In this document: positions 60,101 to 64,000 of the stretch, piece by piece
How positions within the stretch are numbered: position 1 is the stretch's first letter
Layout: each line of letters starts with the position of its first letter
Source: Paramacrobiotus metropolitanus
Taxonomy: Eukaryota > Tardigrada > Eutardigrada > Parachela > Macrobiotidae
Direction: 5' to 3'
Assembly: GCF_019649055.1 (NCBI RefSeq)
Contig: NW_026570227.1
Location: forward strand, 1,178,001 to 1,242,000
DNA length: 64,000 nucleotides
Made by a program: the position numbers and the translations under genes
Notes under the pieces: generated by a model
Seen by the model: the letters and a program-made list of their open reading frames with translations, nothing else
Databases searched by the model: none
What the model was told of the DNA's origin: nothing

Positions 60101-61391
60101 ATTAGAAAATTATAAGCAAAATCGCAGCATAATTTGCCGTAAATGTTTTCATTATGCGTCCTTTTCGAAAAACCTGTACCTGGAACTTCTTGAGGAAGGC
60201 GGCCGTCAGCGGCGCGGTGTGGGGCCGCACATCGACGTAGATGTTGAGCTCGGCCAGGCGCGGGAAGCAGACATCGGCGCGGTTCTTCCCGACGTCCTCC
60301 TCGCGCAGGAAGAACTGCGAGGCCAGATCGGCCGGCTCCACCTGGCCCTCGTCGTGCAGGCAGACGCTCTTCACGCCGCCCAGGATGATGTTCTTGGCGA
60401 TCTCCACGCCCAGTCCCTTCAGACCCGAAATCAGGATGCTGGTGGCGCCCATACGCCGCATGGCTTCGTGCCCCAGCACGTACAACTGCCGCGAATACAG
60501 GCCTTCGTCGATGTGCACCTGCCAATCAAATATTACCAATTTTCCATCGTTTTTTCATTTTTCTGAATTTTTCTTATTTTATTCCACAACAATTGCACCA
60601 ATACTTTCATCTAATTTTAGTATTTATTAGTATTTATTATGCAAATGATTCTACAAACCGTCAAATTTATTAAGTCCAGATTTTTTAGGCATAAATCATT
60701 TCAATGTGTGCCGCAATAGATACTATGCCGCAATAAATTGACTTTAAGGAATATATTTATGCGTATTTTGCAAGTATACTATTATTCACTTATCATGATT
60801 GATAAATTTAATTTTTAACGATTTTCTCAGCTGGCTGTTTCTGCCAAAACAGCATGCCAAAATTTGCTAGATGTACTTTAATTTATTATTCCGTATACTG
60901 GCAATATCACACTCCGTAATAGTGTCGAAAAAAATAAAATAAAAAAACACATTTCCAGATTCCAGCTGGTTTCTATTAACAGCGTTTATACTGATAGTTA
61001 TTTTTCACAATATTTCGACGGATTTGCACAAGCGTCGCGTTACCTGGTCGCCGGAATGGGAATCGGCGCGCTCCAGCACCCCGTTGGTGGTGTGGGGCAG
61101 GGCGCCGGAGAAGCTGGCGGCGCGCACGGCCGGCTCCATGTCCTGGTCGGAGGCGTGGCTGTTGCCGTTCTTGTTGTGGTGCAGATCCGTCATTTCCTGG
61201 TCGTGCTGCGCAGAGGAGGAGGGAGCCGCGCTGAGCAGACCGCTGCTCGTGCCGTTCAACGAGGCCGCCGACGAAGCGTTAGAGGCGGAAGAGAAGGAGG
61301 CGTCCGTGCGCTGCTTCTTCACCGGGGGTTCGTTGGGCTTGTCCGTAGGCGATGCGGATGCGGATGGGGAGTGGCTGGGATGAGTGGACAT
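51180..61391 (-). CDS. UBA1: Ubiquitin-activating enzyme E1
   Basis: Ten exons: 61044-61391, 60180-60518, 59103-59368, 58094-58461, 57335-57705, 55849-56351, 53605-53864, 53056-53322, 52247-52581 and 51180-51509. All are GT-AG with matching phases, giving 1,128 residues (human UBA1 has 1,058). It has an inactive first adenylation half ([23 protein letters not shown]) and an active adenylation half ([38 protein letters not shown]). The catalytic cysteine is in [10 protein letters not shown] (Cys699, codon 55947-55949). The C-terminal ubiquitin-fold domain includes [17 protein letters not shown] and DVEVPYVKY. The enzyme adenylates ubiquitin, forms the thioester and charges E2s. The N-terminal 116 residues are Ser/Ala-rich with a basic KKQR, possibly a nuclear signal. 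No frameshifts were seen. Confidence 0.98.
51880..52083. repeat. Tandem duplication of about 102 bases in a UBA1 intron
   Basis: Two adjacent copies (51880-51981 and 51982-52083) share AACATTTTCGTCATTAAAGA and TTTTTAACA-GTAAAACCATAAAACA, with scattered differences. They lie in the intron 51510-52246. Confidence 0.8.
54189..54290 (+). repeat. tRNA-like SINE-type element, UBA1 intron
   Basis: GTCGTAGTGTAAAGGCTAA (A-box-like) is followed about 45 bases later by TTCGAATACCGGTGCAG (B-box-like). The same two blocks occur in the same order on the minus strand at 55540-55615. Confidence 0.5.
54492..55298. mobile_element. Foldback-type DNA transposon, non-autonomous, with 9-base target duplication
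   Basis: The element runs 54501-55289 (789 bases) and is flanked by identical 9-base repeats AAAAGAAAT at 54492-54500 and 55290-55298. Its ends are long inverted repeats (about 54501-54680 and 55110-55289) that begin GGGGAAGGCTCCGCACACC and, on the other strand, GGAGAAAGCTGCGCACACC. The inverted repeats are built from short internal direct repeats of the CCGCACACCAC / CACCAC type. The centre has no open frame but contains a hairpin near 54815-54872 (TTGCTTGCCGAAAGCAAGCAA). Nine-base duplications and subrepeat-rich ends are typical of Foldback and Mutator-like elements. It lies in the UBA1 intron 53865-55848. Confidence 0.85.
55430..55615 (-). repeat. SINE-like element with tRNA-like head and shared tail
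   Basis: Read on the minus strand it starts with GTCGTAGTGTAAGGGGCCTAA, continues with ATACCGGTGCGG, and ends with the tail block GTAGTGTACCAGCGC... TTATTGCTAT...GGCTGTTGCCAATAA. The head matches 54189-54290 and the tail matches 26660-26745 and, more weakly, 16656-16705. Confidence 0.55.
59600..59685. repeat. Imperfect minisatellite in a UBA1 intron
   Basis: Repeats of a unit of about 13 bases, AAATACAGAAAAT, in several slightly varied copies. Confidence 0.75.
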
Positions 61392-63252
61392 CGAAGATCA
61401 CCTGATCAGTAATTAGGCCAATTATTCCATCAAGCCCCAGTTTAATCAGAGTTCAGTGCACTCTTCCGCCGAACCTTGCTGCATCATGTGCCATACCTTA
61501 TAATCAAATTGCTTAACTGCTGCCAAGAAATTTTGCACTCGAAAAAAGAACGATTAAATAAAAAATACAGCTTAGAAGGATGCTGGTAACCTTCTCTGTA
61601 ATTTACGCATTTAATCATTCTCATTTAATCATTTTATGAAAATTTCACAGCAAAGTTTTCATCCTCAATCACATAATTTATTAAAATCTGCTGCTTTTGC
61701 AATTACAATTACTGTATTAATTTAATACTAATTTTGCAGCGTGCAGTTTATCTTTGTAATAATTTAACTCCAGTAATTTTACAACAATTTATCATACGAA
61801 AGTGAAATTAAATTATCATAAAAGTGATAAAACCGAATATTCTGTCGAAATATGTAAAACATGGACATAAGTACGAGAAATTTTGGGAAAATCCACTGCA
61901 ACTATTTTTTTACAAAAAAGGCTATTCCACGTGTCATAAAATCATAGTTTATCAATAATCTAAATATCCAGAAATTTCTTTAATAATTATTACAATATTA
62001 CTCCATCGTTAACTTCCCAATAATTCCAAACAGATTCAATGATAAAAGTTAAACTGTGCTGAACGGTTATTTCCCTGTGCGACACTGCGCCAATACGTAT
62101 CAACAGTACAGGGAAATCCCCATGCCAACCCTTCTAACAATGATATTACCAAGCATAAACAAGCTGTGCAAAATTAACGCGATGCCAAGGTTAAAAGCCA
62201 TCTGTTCAAAAGAAGAGAAGTCTTCGCCGACACCACAAAGCACATTATTACCAGAACTTACTGTTTGCTGTGAAAATAAGGATCCGACAGAATGGATGAG
62301 TGGATGAATCCAAACTGTCCCAGATTAGCCGTGTCTCACGAACCCGAATAACTTTACTGAAACCGTCAAAAAACTGAAAAAACGTACAATTTCTACAACC
62401 TCTCAATTAAAACGTGTCGGCAACCCGAAAAAATCGCTAAATTCAAATAAAAAATCCATCAATTTTCAAGTCTGATCCTTTCGCAATGATCACGACCAGA
62501 CGTCACGCGGAAGTGAAAAGTGACAAAAGTCTGCCGAAACGTCGAGAACGCTAACTCACCTCACTCTCTCTCAACAGTACAAAAAGATGATTAATCAGAG
62601 TATGCTCTTGAAGGGTTTCGACTAAAGATAGCGCAGAAAAAGAGAGGAATTATACTGCAGAAATCAATACTATCACATTCACCTTAACGACCATCCTTCG
62701 TTCCACGCAGAAACTGAATTTTTCAAAACTTGACTGGGCAAAATGCGTTATCAATTTCAAATCCATACTGCACGCTGAAACATGCACGTATGCTAATCTA
62801 GCGCAGGGTGAATCACCACCTGGACGGTGCGATGTGACGCCCACTTCCAACACCGCGTTGGAATTGTCCAACGCTGTCGCAAGTTCAGGCTTCAAATATT
62901 TGTATTTCATTTCGAATCGTTGCAAAACGGCTCAAAACTGTTTAGAATTCAATTTAAAAACAAAATGTCAATTTTAATTTTGTTTCATTTTGAATAATTT
63001 AAAACACGGCCCTCAAATGGAATTCAAACCACAGCGCAACGAAAATGGCGATGCCAGTCCAACTCCACTGGCATTGGAAGTGCCATCCGGAAAATTATAT
63101 CCGTTTATTTACGCTGCCACTCATTTTCTTCGCTCAGATTTGTAGAAAAAACTTATAAAATTAAATTTTCGTTTGCTTTATGTTTACGAAGTCCTTTCAT
63201 TTGGGAAATTATTTTTCCGGGAACAGATGTGTAATGTGGTGATGCGGGGAGA
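61392..63252. promoter_or_regulatory. Divergent region between UBA1 and ARFRP1
   Basis: 1.86 kb between two divergent start codons. A CTCTCTCTC tract lies near 62564. An acceptor-like TGATCAG lies 10 bases upstream of the UBA1 ATG, so UBA1 may have a non-coding first exon here. A minus-strand open frame at 62650-62910 has some coding-like character but no recognisable partner exon. Confidence 0.45.
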
Positions 63253-63895
63253 ATGTTCCATCTGTTTTACGGACTGTACAAGCAGTGCACGCAGAAGGAC
63301 GAGTATTTCATTCTGATTCTAGGACTGGACAACGCTGGCAAAACAGTGCGTATTTCAGCTTTCCTGAACTCTTTTTCTGCGCGTTTGATTCCCGTTCTTC
63401 TTAGACACTGTTGGAGCAGGCGAAGGCGCAGTTTAATTCCTCCTACGTCGGACTGAATCCCAAGAAGATCACGGCCACCGTCGGACTGAACAGTCAGTGG
63501 GGAATTTCTCAACACGCTGATTTTTTTCGCAGAATTATTGGTGATATTGAATATTCTGATGATTTGTTCTCCAGTTGGCAGAATCGATACGGCAGGAATA
63601 CGGCTGAATTTCTGGGATCTCGGAGGTAAAAATTTCACTAAAAAAACGGGAAGAAAATAATTGGTGGCTTGACTGGCTTTGATGTGTGAAATTTTATGGC
63701 AGAGAAATACGAAGAAATAAAATTAGCAAATTGCTGCTAATAAATGCAATTATTAAATAATAATTATTTTTGTATTTGCAGGACAGGAAGAACTGCAATC
63801 GCTATGGGATAAATACTATTCCGAATGCCATGCCATTATTTATGTCGTGGATTCCGGCGATCGGAATCGCCTCAACGAAACCAAAGACGCTTTCG
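63253..63895 (+). CDS. ARFRP1: ADP-ribosylation factor-related protein 1 (3' partial)
   Basis: Four exons visible: 63253-63345, 63405-63492, 63575-63625 and 63782-63895 (phase 1 donor). The rest lies beyond the right edge. The GTPase signatures are GLDNAGKT (P-loop, residues 24-31), the ITATVGLN switch I threonine region, and WDLGGQEELQSLWDKYY (switch II). The start, MFHLFYGLYKQCTQKDEY, matches ARFRP1 rather than ARF/ARL: there is no Gly2 for myristoylation. ARFRP1 acts at the trans-Golgi upstream of ARL1 and golgin recruitment. The exons are small and the introns short (59-156 bases). Confidence 0.95.
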
Positions 63896-64000
63896 GTAAA
63901 ATGGCTTTTTTATATAAAATGTTTTCCTTTTTTTTAAATTTAAAAACGTTGAATTTAAGAATGTTTTCTTAAATAATAAAAACTGGTAATTAATGAAATT

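Noticed and set aside
62650-62910. Minus-strand frame of 87 codons from an ATG at 62910, with a possible donor AAG|GTGAAT
   Set aside because: The composition looks somewhat coding, but no partner exon, family match or in-phase link to UBA1 was found. It may be a non-coding or lineage-specific exon.

Overview
This is eukaryotic nuclear DNA from an animal. Genes are split by many short GT-AG introns, exons are GC-rich, and introns and spacers are strongly AT-rich. The gene set (UBA1, RSU1, ARFRP1, a SLC25 carrier, a Spätzle-like cytokine, an RNA-dependent RNA polymerase) points to an ecdysozoan, and a tardigrade or other panarthropod fits best. The lineage is inferred from gene content only.

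Layout. 0-1.1 kb: 3' part of a multi-pass, possibly chemoreceptor-like gene. 1.1-5.1 kb: spacer with a decayed 5S-derived sequence. 5.1-11.7 kb: two paralogous four-exon orphan genes, head to head around a palindrome. 14-16.2 kb: a protein kinase fused to Kelch repeats (minus). 17.7-18.5 kb: a small secreted cadherin-like protein (minus). 19.3-31.9 kb: an RNA-dependent RNA polymerase followed on the same strand by a UPF1-like SF1 helicase. Splice phases are compatible with one roughly 1,850-residue fusion protein; two adjacent genes remain possible. 33.4-37.2 kb: mitochondrial SLC25 carrier (minus). 37.9-42.8 kb: RSU1 (plus), with exons 2-4 duplicated around a small nested pseudogene. 43.6-49.1 kb: Spätzle-like gene (minus) whose first intron holds nine complete 5S rRNA genes and one truncated copy on the opposite strand. 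51.2-61.4 kb: UBA1 (minus), with a 789-bp foldback-type transposon in an intron. 63.3 kb to the edge: ARFRP1 (plus, 3' truncated).

Functionally, the RdRP and SF1 helicase would form a small-RNA amplification module. This resembles the separate RdRP and helicase partners known from fission yeast (Rdp1/Hrr1) and nematodes (EGO-1/ZNFX-1). The other genes are housekeeping (ubiquitin activation, Golgi GTPase, focal-adhesion LRR protein, metabolite carrier) or signalling (Spätzle, kinase-Kelch). Apparent one-base frameshifts occur in the RdRP, helicase and carrier exons. One lies in a C homopolymer, so assembly indels are the simplest explanation. Exon boundaries given are hand-derived from splice consensus, reading phase and family conservation.
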